Made by a program: the position numbers and the translations under genes. Of a stretch of 64,000 bases of DNA, positions 43,083-52,560 are shown piece by piece. Every line of letters starts with the position of its first letter. Position 1 is the first letter of the stretch. This stretch comes from Phytohabitans sp052068095 (GTDB lineage: Bacteria > Actinomycetota > Actinomycetes > Mycobacteriales > Micromonosporaceae), in the NCBI RefSeq assembly GCF_052068095.1, contig NZ_JBQHDG010000003.1, positions 248,001 through 312,000 of the forward strand, written 5' to 3'. Under the pieces are notes generated by a model. It worked only from the letters and a program-made list of their open reading frames with translations. It was not told the origin of the DNA and did no database searches.

Positions 43083-44081
43083 GTGACAGACCCGACCACG
43101 GGTCGGGAAGCACAGGCACCGGGGCAGGCTGGCCTTCCCCTTGAGCCTGGCATCGCGCGGATCGCCGTTGACCTCCTCGGCGGGGACGGGGCACCCGCCG
43201 TCGTGGTTGACGGCGCTCTGCGGGCATGCGACGCCGATCCCGACCTCCACCTCCTGCTCGTCGGCCCACCTGAAGTGGCCGGCGAGCTGGTTGGCGCGCT
43301 CTCACCGGCAGACCGCGGCCGGGTCGCCGTGCGCCCGGTGCGGGCGGTGGTCGGCATGGCCGACGCGCCCACCGGCGCCAAGCGCCCGGACACCACCGTC
43401 CGCGCGGCCGTCGCCGCTGTGGCGGAGGGCAGCGCCGACGCGGTCGTCTCGGCCGGGGCCAGCGGCGCGACCGTCACCGCCGCCGTGCTCGGCCTCGGCC
43501 GCTGGGCCGGGGTACGCCGCCCGGCGCTGGTCGCCACCCTTCCGGCCGAGGCCGGTCCCGTGGTGCTGCTCGACGTGGGTGCCTCCGTCGAGGCGCGCCC
43601 CGGCACGCTGGCCCGCCACGCCGCGCTCGGCGCCGCGTACGCCGCCACCGTCCACCAGGTGAAGCGTCCCCGCGTCGGCCTGCTGTCGATCGGCACCGAG
43701 CCGGGCAAGGGAGACCGGGTCCGGCGCGCCGCCGACCCGTTCATCGCCGCGCAGACCCTGCCCTCCGAGGCCCGCTACATCGGGCTCGTCGAGGGCTACG
43801 AAGCGTCGCTCGGTGAGCGCGCCGACGTGATCGTCGCCGATGGGTTCACCGGTAACGTGCTGCTCAAGGGCATCGAGGGCACGTACATCAGATGTCGCCC
43901 GGACCGGATCGAGGCGCCGCCGCGGGCGGCGGCGCTGGTCGGGGTCGGCGGCGTCGTCATCGTCTGCCATGGCGCCGCGACTGGGGCGGACGTCGCCTCG
44001 GGCATCGCACTCGCCGCACATCTGCACCGCCGCGCCGCGGCCACCGAGATCGCCACGCTGCTAGGGGTGAGTCATGGATAA
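43083..44081 (+). CDS. plsX: Phosphate acyltransferase PlsX
   Basis: 332 residues. IAVDLLGGDGAPAVVVDGAL at the start (family AVDxxGGD), VSAGASGATVTAAVLGLGR, LLSIGTEPGKGD, and ADVIVADGFTGNVLLKGIEG. It converts acyl-ACP to acyl-phosphate for phospholipid synthesis. GTG at 43083, 13 bp after rpmF. The end overlaps rnc by 8 bp, coupling lipid precursor supply with the RNase III and MutM genes. Confidence 0.92.
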   Translation: MTDPTTGREAQAPGQAGLPLEPGIARIAVDLLGGDGAPAVVVDGALRACDADPDLHLLLVGPPEVAGELVGALSPADRGRVAVRPVRAVVGMADAPTGAKRPDTTVRAAVAAVAEGSADAVVSAGASGATVTAAVLGLGRWAGVRRPALVATLPAEAGPVVLLDVGASVEARPGTLARHAALGAAYAATVHQVKRPRVGLLSIGTEPGKGDRVRRAADPFIAAQTLPSEARYIGLVEGYEASLGERADVIVADGFTGNVLLKGIEGTYIRCRPDRIEAPPRAAALVGVGGVVIVCHGAATGADVASGIALAAHLHRRAAATEIATLLGVSHG

Positions 44082-44817
44082 GCGCAAGCGGCCGCCGGCC
44101 GACCACCTGGAGACGGCGTTCGGCGTCGCCTTCGACGCGGAGCTGCTGGAACGGGCGCTGACCCACCGTTCCTTCGCGTACGAGAACGGGGGCCTGCCGA
44201 CCAACGAGCGGTTGGAGTTCCTCGGCGACTCGGTGCTGGGTGTGGTGATCACGACCGCGCTCTTCCACAACCACCCCGACCTGCCCGAGGGCCAGCTCGC
44301 CAAGCTCCGCGCCAGCGTGGTCAACATGCGCGCGCTCGCCGACGTGGCACGCGGGCTGGGCCCGAGCGGCCTCGGGCCGTACCTGCTGCTCGGCAAGGGC
44401 GAGGAGACCACGGGCGGCCGCGACAAGGCGAGCATCCTCGCCGATACGCTGGAGGCGCTGCTCGGCGCGATCTACCTCCAGTACGGCCTGGACATCGCCG
44501 CCGAGGTGATCCACCGCCTGTTCGACCCGCTGATGGCCGAGTCGGCCGGCCGCGGCGCGGGCCTCGACTGGAAGACGAGCCTCCAGGAGCTCACCGCCTC
44601 GCTCGGGTTGGGCGTGCCGGAGTATCGGATCGACGAGGCCGGCCCCGACCACGCCAAGACCTTCACGGCGTGGGTGGTCGTGGCCGGCGACCGCTACGGC
44701 GGGGCCGAGGGACGCAGCAAGAAGGAGGCCGAGCAGCGGGCGGCCGAGGCGGCCTACCGCACGCTGTCCGCCAAGTTCGGCGAGGCGGTCGGAGGGGACA
44801 ATGCCGGAGCTTCCTGA
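44074..44817 (+). CDS. rnc: Ribonuclease III
   Basis: 247 residues. RNase III signature NERLEFLGDSVLG at residues 44-56, second acidic site in DTLEALLGAIYLQYG, and a C-terminal double-stranded RNA-binding domain (DWKTSLQELTASLGLGVPEYRI ... GRSKKEAEQRAAEAAYRTL). It processes rRNA precursors. Start ATG within the end of plsX; its own end overlaps mutM by 17 bp. Confidence 0.97.
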   Translation: MDKRKRPPADHLETAFGVAFDAELLERALTHRSFAYENGGLPTNERLEFLGDSVLGVVITTALFHNHPDLPEGQLAKLRASVVNMRALADVARGLGPSGLGPYLLLGKGEETTGGRDKASILADTLEALLGAIYLQYGLDIAAEVIHRLFDPLMAESAGRGAGLDWKTSLQELTASLGLGVPEYRIDEAGPDHAKTFTAWVVVAGDRYGGAEGRSKKEAEQRAAEAAYRTLSAKFGEAVGGDNAGAS

Positions 44818-45664
44818 GGTCGAGACCGTCCGACAGGGCCTGGCCAAGTGGGTGACGGGGAGGCGGATCGCGTCGGTGGAGGTGCGCCACCCGCGGGCCA
44901 TCCGCCGCCACCTGCCCGGCGCCGACCACTTCGCCGCGGTACTTTCCGGCCACACGGTGGTCGACGTGTGCCGCCGCGGCAAGTACCTGTGGCTCCCCCT
45001 CGACTCGGGCGACGCGATCATCGGCCACCTCGGCATGTCCGGCCAGCTGCTCTTCCAGCCCGACGACGCGCCCGACGAGGCACACCTGCGGATCCGCTTC
45101 CGCTTCGACGACGACGGCCCGGAGCTGCGCTTCGTCGACCAGCGCACGTTTGGCGGCCTGTCGGTCTCGCCCGGCGGCGCCGAGCTGCCCGCGGAGATCG
45201 CGCACATCGCCCGCGACCCGATGGACCCGCTCTTCTCCGACGCCGACTTCGTGACCAACCTGCGCCGCAAGCACACCGAGGTCAAGCGCGCCCTGCTCGA
45301 CCAGACCCTGATCTCCGGCGTCGGCAACATCTACGCCGACGAGGCACTGTGGCGCGCCAAACTGCACGGCGTCCGCCCCACCGACGCCATCACCAAGCCG
45401 GCGGTCGCGCGGCTGCTCGGCCACGTCCGCGAGGTGCTCTCCGAGGCGCTGGTCGCGGGCGGCACGAGCTTCGACGCGCTCTACGTCAACGTCAACGGGG
45501 AGAGCGGCTACTTCGACCGCTCGCTCAACGTCTACGGCCGCGAGGGCGAGCCCTGCAACCGCTGCGGCGCACCCATCCGCCGCGAGCCCTTCATGAACCG
45601 CTCCTCCTTCAGCTGCCCCCGCTGCCAACCCCGCCCCCGCCGCCCGATCAGAGCCACCCCTTAG
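44801..45664 (+). CDS. mutM: Formamidopyrimidine-DNA glycosylase
   Basis: 287 residues. The catalytic N-terminus PELPEVETVRQGL (Pro2, Glu3), GHLGMSGQL, the helix-two-turn-helix with DQTLISGVGNIYADEALW, and a C-terminal zinc finger (CNRCG ... CPRCQ). It removes 8-oxoguanine and ring-opened purines. With the MutT1-like protein in the window it completes the system that guards against oxidised guanine. Confidence 0.97.
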   Translation: MPELPEVETVRQGLAKWVTGRRIASVEVRHPRAIRRHLPGADHFAAVLSGHTVVDVCRRGKYLWLPLDSGDAIIGHLGMSGQLLFQPDDAPDEAHLRIRFRFDDDGPELRFVDQRTFGGLSVSPGGAELPAEIAHIARDPMDPLFSDADFVTNLRRKHTEVKRALLDQTLISGVGNIYADEALWRAKLHGVRPTDAITKPAVARLLGHVREVLSEALVAGGTSFDALYVNVNGESGYFDRSLNVYGREGEPCNRCGAPIRREPFMNRSSFSCPRCQPRPRRPIRATP

Positions 45665-46304
45665 AAGGCGTGGGCTACCGCGACGTCCGCGGTGGTCCGG
45701 ACCGCTGCTCCCGCGGCCTCACCCGTCCGCTGCTGGTCACGCACTCCAGGTGGTCGCGCCAGGCCCACAGACCTCGGCTAAGACAGGGTGTGCGCGTGAA
45801 CCCCTTTGCTCTGCTTCCCTTTAGTGGGCACCCGCCCAGCAAGCCCGGCGACCACTTGCGTCGCGATGATCGTTAGCCCGAAATCCGTACTGTCCTCGGC
45901 GTGTCACACAGCTACAGGGCTAACGATCATGGCGCGGTCCACATGTCGAGCACGTTCCCCCGAATGGCGGGATGCCAAGCCCAAGACCTAGGCGACTACG
46001 AGGGCACCGAACGAGCCACACCCGCTCAGGAAAGGTCCCGCCGGAGGCGAAACAGGGGTAACCGCGAGCAACAGCGAATGGGTGAGGCCGCGGGAGCGAC
46101 GGAGAGCGACCACGACGGGCGTCGCGGTAGCTCGGGAACTGATCTTTAGGAGCAGGCGACCCCCTATGCCGGCGGCCTCTCGTCGGGGTATTCCCCGAGG
46201 TCCGACTTCCGGGGCCGGGGCGGGTCGGACCCGGATGTAGCTGAGCGTCCCGATCCCTAGCGTCAGGTGCTGTGAACAAGAGACTGGCGGAGGGGGAGCC
46301 CGGG
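45665..46304. repeat. Intergenic repeat locus 6: A (45671-45740), segment D (45787-45834), palindrome C (45863-45933), inverted A (46062-46133)
   Basis: No gene is visible. The locus is bounded by two A units in opposite orientation (TGGGCTACCGCGACGTCCGC on the left; GGGCGTCGCGGTAGCTC on the right). Inside are segment D, shared with locus 1, and palindrome C. The extension next to the right A unit (CGCCGGAGGCGAAACAGGGG) is the reverse of that beside the left A in locus 5. The last 130 bp hold the promoter of the MMPL gene. Confidence 0.78.
45863..45933. repeat. Palindromic repeat C, copy 2
   Basis: ATGATCGTTAGCCC (45866-45879) pairs exactly with GGGCTAACGATCAT (45917-45930), around 37 bp. 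The arms are the same sequence as copy 1, and pairing extends three more bases with one mismatch. Confidence 0.85.
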
Positions 46305-48500
46305 ATGGGCAAGCGACCGGTAACGGTGCGGGTCGCGCGATGGAGCGCGGAGCACCCGTGGCGCGCCATCGCGCTGTGGGTGGTGTTCGTGGCGGTGTGC
46401 TTCGTGGGGGGCAGCGCGGCCGGCCTCAACGAGGCGACCGACGAGGACCAGGCGATCGGCGAGGCCGGTCGGGCGTCGGTGATCGAGATTCACGGTGACT
46501 TCGAAGACCCGGCGGTGGAGAACGTCCTCATCACCGCCCCCAGTGGACAGTTGAACCGGGCGGCGGCGGACGCGGCGGCGGCCGACGCGATCGCCAAGAT
46601 GAAGGCCACCGAAGGTGTGGCCAAAGTGGACGAGCCGGTGCCGGCGCGGGATGGTTCGGCGCTGCTGATCGGGGTCACCATGAGCGGTGACCCGGACACC
46701 GCCTCGGATCGGCTCCAGCCGCTTCAGGACACCACCGCGGCTCTCCAGGAGGCGCACCCGCAGGTGCGGATCGAAGAGGTCGGTGGGCCGTCCATCGGCA
46801 AGGCACTCGACGACACGCTCGGCGAGGACTTCCAGCGGGCCGAGATGCTGAGCCTGCCGGTCACGCTCGCCATCCTCATCATCGCGTTCGGCGCGCTCAT
46901 CGCGGCCGGTGTGCCGGTGTTGCTGGCGATGTCGTCGGTGTTCGCGGCGATGGGGCTGTCGACGCTCGCCTCACACCTGCTGCCGTCGACCGACACCACC
47001 AACAGCGTGATCCTGCTGATCGGCCTCGCGGTGGGCGTGGACTACTCGCTGTTCTACATCAAGCGCGAGCGGGAGGAACGGGCCAAGGGACGTACCCACC
47101 TCGACGCGGTGGAGATCGCCGCGGAGACGTCCGGGCACGCGGTGGTGGTTTCGGGTATCGCCGTCATGATCGCGATGGCCGGGCTCTTCCTCGCCACCGA
47201 CGTGGTGTTCTCGTCGCTGGCCGTGGGCTCGATCCTGGTGGTCGCGGTCTCGGTGATCGGCTCGCTGACCGTGCTGCCGGCACTGCTGGCCAAGCTCGGC
47301 CGCTGGGTCGACCGGCCGCGCGTGCCGCTGCTGTGGCGCCTTCAGGCCCGCCGCGCGGGCACGCCCCGCTTCTGGCCGGCGCTGCTCCGCCCGGCGCTGC
47401 GCCGCCCGCTGCTCGCCCTGGTCCTCTCGGTCGGCGCGCTGCTGGCCCTCGCGGCGCCCGCGATGGGCATGAAGATGAAATTCCCGGGCATGGAGGACCT
47501 GCCCCGCACCACGCCGGCCATGCAGGCGTACGACCGGCTGACCGCGGCGTTCCCGAGCACCGGCACGGCACACTTCCTCGCGGTGGAGGCGCCGGCGGCC
47601 GAGGCGGCACAGGTGAAGGCGGCGTTGACCGCGCTGGCGCAGAAGGCCGGGAGCGACCCGCTCTTCGCACCGGTCGAGGCCGACGGGCCGGACATCGAGC
47701 AGTCAGCCGACGGCACGGTGAGCGTGCTCCAAGTGGCGACGCCGTACCACACGCGCACCGACGAGGCCCGGCAGTCGCTGGACAAGCTGCGCGACGTGTA
47801 CGTCCCCGAGGCGATGTCCGGGCTGTCCAAGGTGGACTATGCGGTCGGCGGCGACGTGGCCGGCAGCGTGGACTACGCGGCACACATCCGGGACAAGCTG
47901 CCGCTGGTGATGGCGTTCGTGCTGATCCTCACGTTCGTGGTGATGGTGCTGACGTTCCGGTCGGTGGTGGTCGCGCTGACCTCGATCCTGCTCAACCTGC
48001 TCTCGGTCGGCGCCGCGTACGGCCTGCTGGTGCTCGTCTTCCAGGGCACGTGGGCGGAAGGGTTGCTGGGCTTCACGTCGATGGAGTCGATCGTGACGTG
48101 GCTGCCGCTCTTCCTCTTCGTGGTCCTCTTCGGACTCTCGATGGACTACCACGTCTTCGTGGTCAGCCGGATCCGCGAGGCTGTCCAGCGTGGAGTGTCC
48201 AACCGGGACGCCGTGGCGTACGGCATCACGAGCTCGGCGGGCACGGTGAGCAGCGCGGCGATCGTGATGGTGGCGGTGTTCTCCATCTTCGCCACGCTCA
48301 GCACGATCGACATGAAGCAGCTCGGCATCGGCCTCGCGGCGGCGATCCTGCTCGACGCGACGATCATCCGGGCGGTCGTGCTGCCCTCGGTGATGACGCT
48401 GCTGGGCGACGCCAACTGGTGGGCACCGCGCTTCCTGCGCAAGCGCCCGCCGGCCAAGCACGCCGGCGAGCCCGAGCGGGAGCTCGCCTCCGTCCACTAA
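46305..48500 (+). CDS. MMPL/RND-superfamily transporter
   Basis: 731 residues with about 12 membrane helices in two halves and two large external loops. Asp-Tyr proton-relay motifs GLAVGVDYSLFYIKREREE and FGLSMDYHVFVVSRIREA are present. It is only distantly like the other MMPL gene in this window. ATG at 46305 is preceded by a strong ribosome-binding site (GGAGGGGGAG, six bases away); GTG at 46272 is in frame and may be used if the transcript is leaderless (TAGCGT eight bases before). The exported substrate is unknown. Confidence 0.92.
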   Translation: MGKRPVTVRVARWSAEHPWRAIALWVVFVAVCFVGGSAAGLNEATDEDQAIGEAGRASVIEIHGDFEDPAVENVLITAPSGQLNRAAADAAAADAIAKMKATEGVAKVDEPVPARDGSALLIGVTMSGDPDTASDRLQPLQDTTAALQEAHPQVRIEEVGGPSIGKALDDTLGEDFQRAEMLSLPVTLAILIIAFGALIAAGVPVLLAMSSVFAAMGLSTLASHLLPSTDTTNSVILLIGLAVGVDYSLFYIKREREERAKGRTHLDAVEIAAETSGHAVVVSGIAVMIAMAGLFLATDVVFSSLAVGSILVVAVSVIGSLTVLPALLAKLGRWVDRPRVPLLWRLQARRAGTPRFWPALLRPALRRPLLALVLSVGALLALAAPAMGMKMKFPGMEDLPRTTPAMQAYDRLTAAFPSTGTAHFLAVEAPAAEAAQVKAALTALAQKAGSDPLFAPVEADGPDIEQSADGTVSVLQVATPYHTRTDEARQSLDKLRDVYVPEAMSGLSKVDYAVGGDVAGSVDYAAHIRDKLPLVMAFVLILTFVVMVLTFRSVVVALTSILLNLLSVGAAYGLLVLVFQGTWAEGLLGFTSMESIVTWLPLFLFVVLFGLSMDYHVFVVSRIREAVQRGVSNRDAVAYGITSSAGTVSSAAIVMVAVFSIFATLSTIDMKQLGIGLAAAILLDATIIRAVVLPSVMTLLGDANWWAPRFLRKRPPAKHAGEPERELASVH

Positions 48501-48510
48501 GGAGTGGCGT

Positions 48511-48933
48511 CTACCAGGTGCGGGTTTCGGCTACCACGCCGAAGCCCGCACCGCGCCATTCCATCATCTTTCGCGCGGTCTCGGCCTGGGCCGCCGGCAC
48601 GCCGTAGACGAGGTGGCCGTCGCCCGGCGCGGCGCCCTCGCCGGACCAGCGCTGGTAGTCGGCCCAGTCGCCGTCGAAGACGCAGATCGCGGCGTCGAGC
48701 GCCCGGTATCCCGGGTCCACCGGCCGCCCCGGGTTGAGCAGCACCACCTCGAACCCGACCCGGTGCGCCACCCGTACCGCCAGCGCGACACCGCCCAGCC
48801 CGGCCCGGTCGCCCGGTGCGCGGTCCAGGAAGACCCCGTCGTGCGGCTCGGCGGCCAGCCGCTCCACCGCGTCGAGGACGTCCGCGAGCGGCCGCTCGCC
48901 GTACTCCAGGTCGATCCTGGCGAACTTCTCCAT
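48511..48933 (-). CDS. Spherulin-4-like (GH135/GH114-type) protein, short form
   Basis: 140 residues resembling the second half of a spherulation-specific family 4 TIM barrel: HDGVFLDRAP (strand with acidic residues), VVLLNPGRPVDPGYRALDAAICVFDGDW, and the C-terminal YGVPAAQAETARKMMEWRGAGFGVV. Family enzymes cut galactosamine-containing polysaccharides. This version is about half the usual length, has no signal peptide, and may be non-catalytic. It overlaps the membrane protein gene upstream by one base (TGATG). Confidence 0.6.
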   Translation of the reverse strand: MEKFARIDLEYGERPLADVLDAVERLAAEPHDGVFLDRAPGDRAGLGGVALAVRVAHRVGFEVVLLNPGRPVDPGYRALDAAICVFDGDWADYQRWSGEGAAPGDGHLVYGVPAAQAETARKMMEWRGAGFGVVAETRTW

Positions 48934-50072
48934 CAGTAGCGCTCGGGGTCGAAGACGGCGTGCGCGGCCAGCACCAGACCGGCCACGTAGGTGACGGCGA
49001 GCGCGGCGACGGTGGCCGGCAGCAGCGCGCCACCGGCCGCGAGCGCGCACAGCGGCCCGGCGGCGACGACCGCGGCCACCGCCGGACGCCCGCGCGCGGC
49101 GAGCAGCGCGGTCAGCGCCAGCACGCCGCCGAGCAGCAGCACCGCCGCGCACCCGAGCACAAGGCCGCGCGCGCCGGGGTGGCCGGAGAGCGAGTACGGC
49201 AGCCGGTACGCGGCCGCGCCCAGTGCCACGCCCGCCACGAGCGGCGGCACCAGCGCACCCACGGTCACCGTGCCGAGGTCGCGCACCTCGCGGTGGAACG
49301 CCCGCAGGTCGTCGTGCGCGTCCGCCGCGGTGGCGGCGCGGGCTTCGTGCCAGCACACCACGAAAACCAGCAGGGGTACGCCGAGCGCGAGCACCACCGC
49401 GCCCGGTGCCGCACGCCACACGAGGACCGCCGTGGCGCCCTGGCACAGCGCGGCGGCGACACCGGCGAACGGGGCGTGCGCGTGGATCCGCACCGCGCCG
49501 GCGAGCATCAGCCCGCCAGCGACGGGAAGGATCTCCACCCGGTCCCACGCGCCGGACAGCAGCGCCGCGGCGGCCAGCCAGGCGGGCACCGCCCAGCCCA
49601 GGCCGCCCCTCGTCCCGGCGACAAGCGCGTACCCGGTCAGGCCCACCCCGACGGCCAGCGGCCGGTCGGCGGTGGGAGCCAGCGCGCACGCGGCGATGAC
49701 CAGCGCGGTACCGCTGGCGGCGTACATCCAGCCGCGCGCGGCGGCCCAGCCGAGCACGGCCGCGAGCGCGGGCACCTGCCACTCGACGCGGGCCAGCTCG
49801 TCCGCGGCGGCGAGGGCGCAGACGACCGGCGTGAGCAGGAGCGCGGAGCGGCGGAGCGCGGCCCACAGGTACGGCTTCGGGCGGGGTGCGCGCGCCGGCG
49901 GCCGGTCGAGCAGCGCGAGCACCGCCTCGCCGAGCGCGAAGACGCTGGGCTGTCCGTACCGCCGGGCGGCCACCTGGTCGTTGATGCCGGCCGCCTCCAG
50001 CGCCCCGACGAGCTCGTCGACGTCGGCCACGCCTTTGTCGAAGCGCTGTGCCAGCTCGTGGAGTGCCTTCAC
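48933..50072 (-). CDS. Polytopic membrane protein of a polysaccharide-type cluster
   Basis: 379 residues: an N-terminal cytoplasmic part of about 75 residues, then about 10 hydrophobic helices rich in Ala, Val and Leu with short loops. I do not recognise a family. It overlaps the glycosyltransferase gene by four bases (GTGA) and the spherulin-like gene by one, so the three products are made together. By analogy with Pel-type operons it could help polymerise or export the product (inference). Confidence 0.72.
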   Translation of the reverse strand: MKALHELAQRFDKGVADVDELVGALEAAGINDQVAARRYGQPSVFALGEAVLALLDRPPARAPRPKPYLWAALRRSALLLTPVVCALAAADELARVEWQVPALAAVLGWAAARGWMYAASGTALVIAACALAPTADRPLAVGVGLTGYALVAGTRGGLGWAVPAWLAAAALLSGAWDRVEILPVAGGLMLAGAVRIHAHAPFAGVAAALCQGATAVLVWRAAPGAVVLALGVPLLVFVVCWHEARAATAADAHDDLRAFHREVRDLGTVTVGALVPPLVAGVALGAAAYRLPYSLSGHPGARGLVLGCAAVLLLGGVLALTALLAARGRPAVAAVVAAGPLCALAAGGALLPATVAALAVTYVAGLVLAAHAVFDPERY

Positions 50073-51445
50073 GCGGCCACGTCCCGGTACAGGTGGTCGT
50101 AGGCGCGCCGCATCCCGTCCACTGTGAACAGGCGCAGCGCCCGCGCCCGCCCGGCCGCGCCGAGCCGTCGCCGCCGTTCCGGGTCGTGCAGCAGCTCGAC
50201 GCAGGCGGCGCCGAGCGCGACCGGGTCACCGGGCGGCACGACCACGCCCGCGTCGCCCACCGCCTCGGCCACCGCGCCCACGTCGGTGCTGACCGTCGGC
50301 CGCGCGCAGAGCATCGCCTCCACGAGCGCGTCGGGGGTGTGCTCGGCGATGCTGGAGGAGGCGACGACGTGGCCGGCGGCGTACGCCTCGCGGCTGGACG
50401 GGGCCGGACCGGCGAACGTGACGCTGTCGCCGAGCCGGAGCCGTTCCACGAGGCGGCGGCACGTGTCCAGGTACCCGATGTCGGTCGTGGGTCCGGCGAG
50501 GGTGAGTCCGGCGTGCGGCACCGCCTCGCGGACCCGGTGAAACGCGCGGATCAGCGTGTGCAGGTCCTTGTGCGGCGCGATCTGCCCGACCCAGACGACG
50601 GCCGGCGCGGGTGGTTCGGTCTCCAGCGGCGCGTACCGCACCGGCTCCACGCCGCCCGGCACCACGACGACCTTGGCCGGGTCGGCGCCGTCGCGCAGCT
50701 CCCAGCGCTGGTGGAAGCGGCTGGCCGAGGCGACGAGCGCGGCCTCCGCGTACCCGAGGCGGCGCAGCGCCCGGTGGTAGCGGAGCAGCACCGCCTTCAC
50801 CGCGGGCGTCCCGTCGGCCGCGTCGAGAGCGGGCGGGCGGTCCTCGGTGAGCAGCAGCGGGGTGCCCGCGCGCCAGCGGGTGGCGAGCGCGACCAGCAGC
50901 GCCGGGCCGGCGGCGACGGCGTGGCAGAGGTCGGCGGCGGGCGGGCGCACGGCGAGCGGCCGCAGCGCGCGGTCGAGGTGGTCGGCCGCCCGGCGGGCGT
51001 CGCGGACCGAGAGGCGGGGGAGGGCCGGCTCGCAGCGGGCCGCCTGCCAGGCGTCGAGCAGGACGTCGGGGAGGGGTACGCCGCGCAGTGGGGCACCGCC
51101 GGCGGCGGCCAGGTCGGCGAGCAGGCGCAGGCTCTCGGCGAACATCGCCGCGCCCTGCTCGCCGTCGGTCAACAGCCCCCGGCAGAGCAGCACGGCGGCC
51201 GTGGTGGCCGCCCTTCGCCGCCCGTGCCGCGCCAGGCGCCCGGCGGGGGCGGGCCGGCGGTCGCCGAGGGGGTGGAGGAGCGCGTTGGGCGGGAGGGTGT
51301 ACGCCGCCTCCCGCCGCTCGTGGGAGCCGAGCGCGACGACGTGGAACGTGTGCCGGTCGAGCCCGTGCACAAGCCGGTGGCACCAGTCGCCGGGGCCACC
51401 CTTGACGTACGGGTAGGAGTCGTCCGTTATGAGCGTTACCCGCAT
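50069..51445 (-). CDS. GT4 glycosyltransferase, PelF-like (DUF3492-type N-terminus)
   Basis: 458 residues. N-terminus MRVTLITDDSYPYVKGGPGDWCHRLVHGL, the form seen in PelF (which begins E-GTYPYVRGGVSSW), and a C-terminal GT-B donor domain (VVWVGQIAPHKDLHTLIRAFHRV ... SSSIAEHTPDALVEAMLCARPTVSTDVGAVAEAV) with the E-x7-E type motif. PelF uses UDP-sugars to make the Pel polysaccharide. First gene of a three-gene coupled unit. Confidence 0.85.
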   Translation of the reverse strand: MRVTLITDDSYPYVKGGPGDWCHRLVHGLDRHTFHVVALGSHERREAAYTLPPNALLHPLGDRRPAPAGRLARHGRRRAATTAAVLLCRGLLTDGEQGAAMFAESLRLLADLAAAGGAPLRGVPLPDVLLDAWQAARCEPALPRLSVRDARRAADHLDRALRPLAVRPPAADLCHAVAAGPALLVALATRWRAGTPLLLTEDRPPALDAADGTPAVKAVLLRYHRALRRLGYAEAALVASASRFHQRWELRDGADPAKVVVVPGGVEPVRYAPLETEPPAPAVVWVGQIAPHKDLHTLIRAFHRVREAVPHAGLTLAGPTTDIGYLDTCRRLVERLRLGDSVTFAGPAPSSREAYAAGHVVASSSIAEHTPDALVEAMLCARPTVSTDVGAVAEAVGDAGVVVPPGDPVALGAACVELLHDPERRRRLGAAGRARALRLFTVDGMRRAYDHLYRDVAA

Positions 51446-51502
51446 GCAGGGGGCAACGATCCAGGTCGAAACCAACGGCTGAGCTGTCAGCTACGCGACA
51501 GG

Positions 51503-52273
51503 TCAGACCACAGAACCGAACATCTGTGTCCAGTACGGGGAGCCGTCGCTCGCGTACGCCAGGCCGACGCCGATCGCCTTCGCGGAGCAGTTGAGGATGT
51601 TGGCGCGGTGGCCGTCGCTGTTCATCCAGCCGTCCATGACGGCGGCCGGGGTGCGGTAGCCCATGGCCACGTTCTCGCCGATCGCGTTCGTGTAGCCGGC
51701 CCGCTCCGAGCGCTGCCACGGCGAGCTGCCGTCACTGCCGGTGTGCGACATCTTGTTGTGCTCGGCCTGGTCCTGGCTGTGCAGGCGGGCCGCGGCGGCG
51801 AGCTTGGTGTTGACCTTGACCGCGCCGCAGCCGGCGGCCGCCCGCTCCTGGTTGGTGATCTCGACGACCTTGTTCTCGTCGGCGGACTGGGCCGGGCTGC
51901 TGCCGCCGCTCGTCGCCGGGCGCGTGGTCGTCTTGGTCGGCGAACGCTTCGGCGTCGGGCTCGTCGTGGTGCGCGGCTTGGCCTTGGTGGTGGGCGTCGG
52001 CTTGGGGCTCGCGTCCGGGCTCTGGCTCGGGGTGGCGGTCGCCGCCACGGCGACGCCGAAACCGCCCGTACCGCCGGCTTCGTCCGCGCGCTCGGAAGCC
52101 GTCCGGTCGCCCCCCGAATCGCCGCCACCGGTCAGGTTGGGCCGGAGCACCGCCGCGCCCGCGCCGAAGGCCAGCAGCAGGGCGCCGACCAGCACCGCGA
52201 GGGCGAGAGGGCCGGGCAGGCGGCGCGTGGGCCGGTGCCGGCCGGTGTGCCTCGTGGGCGCATCGGCGTCCAT
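51503..52273 (-). CDS. Secreted CAP/SCP-family protein with membrane anchor
   Basis: 256 residues: basic N-terminus, one membrane helix or signal anchor (PLALAVLVGALLLAFGAGAAV, about residues 23-43), a long Thr/Pro/Lys-rich linker, and a CAP domain (residues about 130-256) with HSQDQAEHNKMSHTG, IGENVAMGY, MNSDGHRANILNCSAKAIGVGLAY. The His/Glu site residues are present. CAP proteins of actinomycetes are extracellular and of uncertain biochemical role. ATG at 52273 follows AAGGGATCC. Confidence 0.92.
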   Translation of the reverse strand: MDADAPTRHTGRHRPTRRLPGPLALAVLVGALLLAFGAGAAVLRPNLTGGGDSGGDRTASERADEAGGTGGFGVAVAATATPSQSPDASPKPTPTTKAKPRTTTSPTPKRSPTKTTTRPATSGGSSPAQSADENKVVEITNQERAAAGCGAVKVNTKLAAAARLHSQDQAEHNKMSHTGSDGSSPWQRSERAGYTNAIGENVAMGYRTPAAVMDGWMNSDGHRANILNCSAKAIGVGLAYASDGSPYWTQMFGSVV

Positions 52274-52560
52274 TGGATCCCTTCCAGAGTCAGGACTGGG
52301 CCGAGCCGGACGGTACGGGTGCGCTCCCACCTGGGCAATCGCCCTAAGGAAGATCTAAGACGCCGCCAAGGAAGCGTTTGATCATGGATCCGGGGGTGAT
52401 CTGGGCCCGGTTAACTTGACGAAGCGGGAGGATCGGCGGAGTATAGGGGCGTCGCCAGTCGCGCCCAATCATGCCCACGCGTGCCCGTGGGCTGATAGTC
52501 GCGAAGATAGCTGGGCGCGCGTTGGCCGGCCACTCCGGCAGCGCATTACAAGGAGACGAT

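Noticed and set aside
44801..45664. A frameshifted or split mutM, because of the overlapping long frame through 45876.
   Set aside because: The +1 frame is the complete MutM with both N-terminal catalytic residues and the zinc finger; the other frame is a shadow running into the repeat locus.
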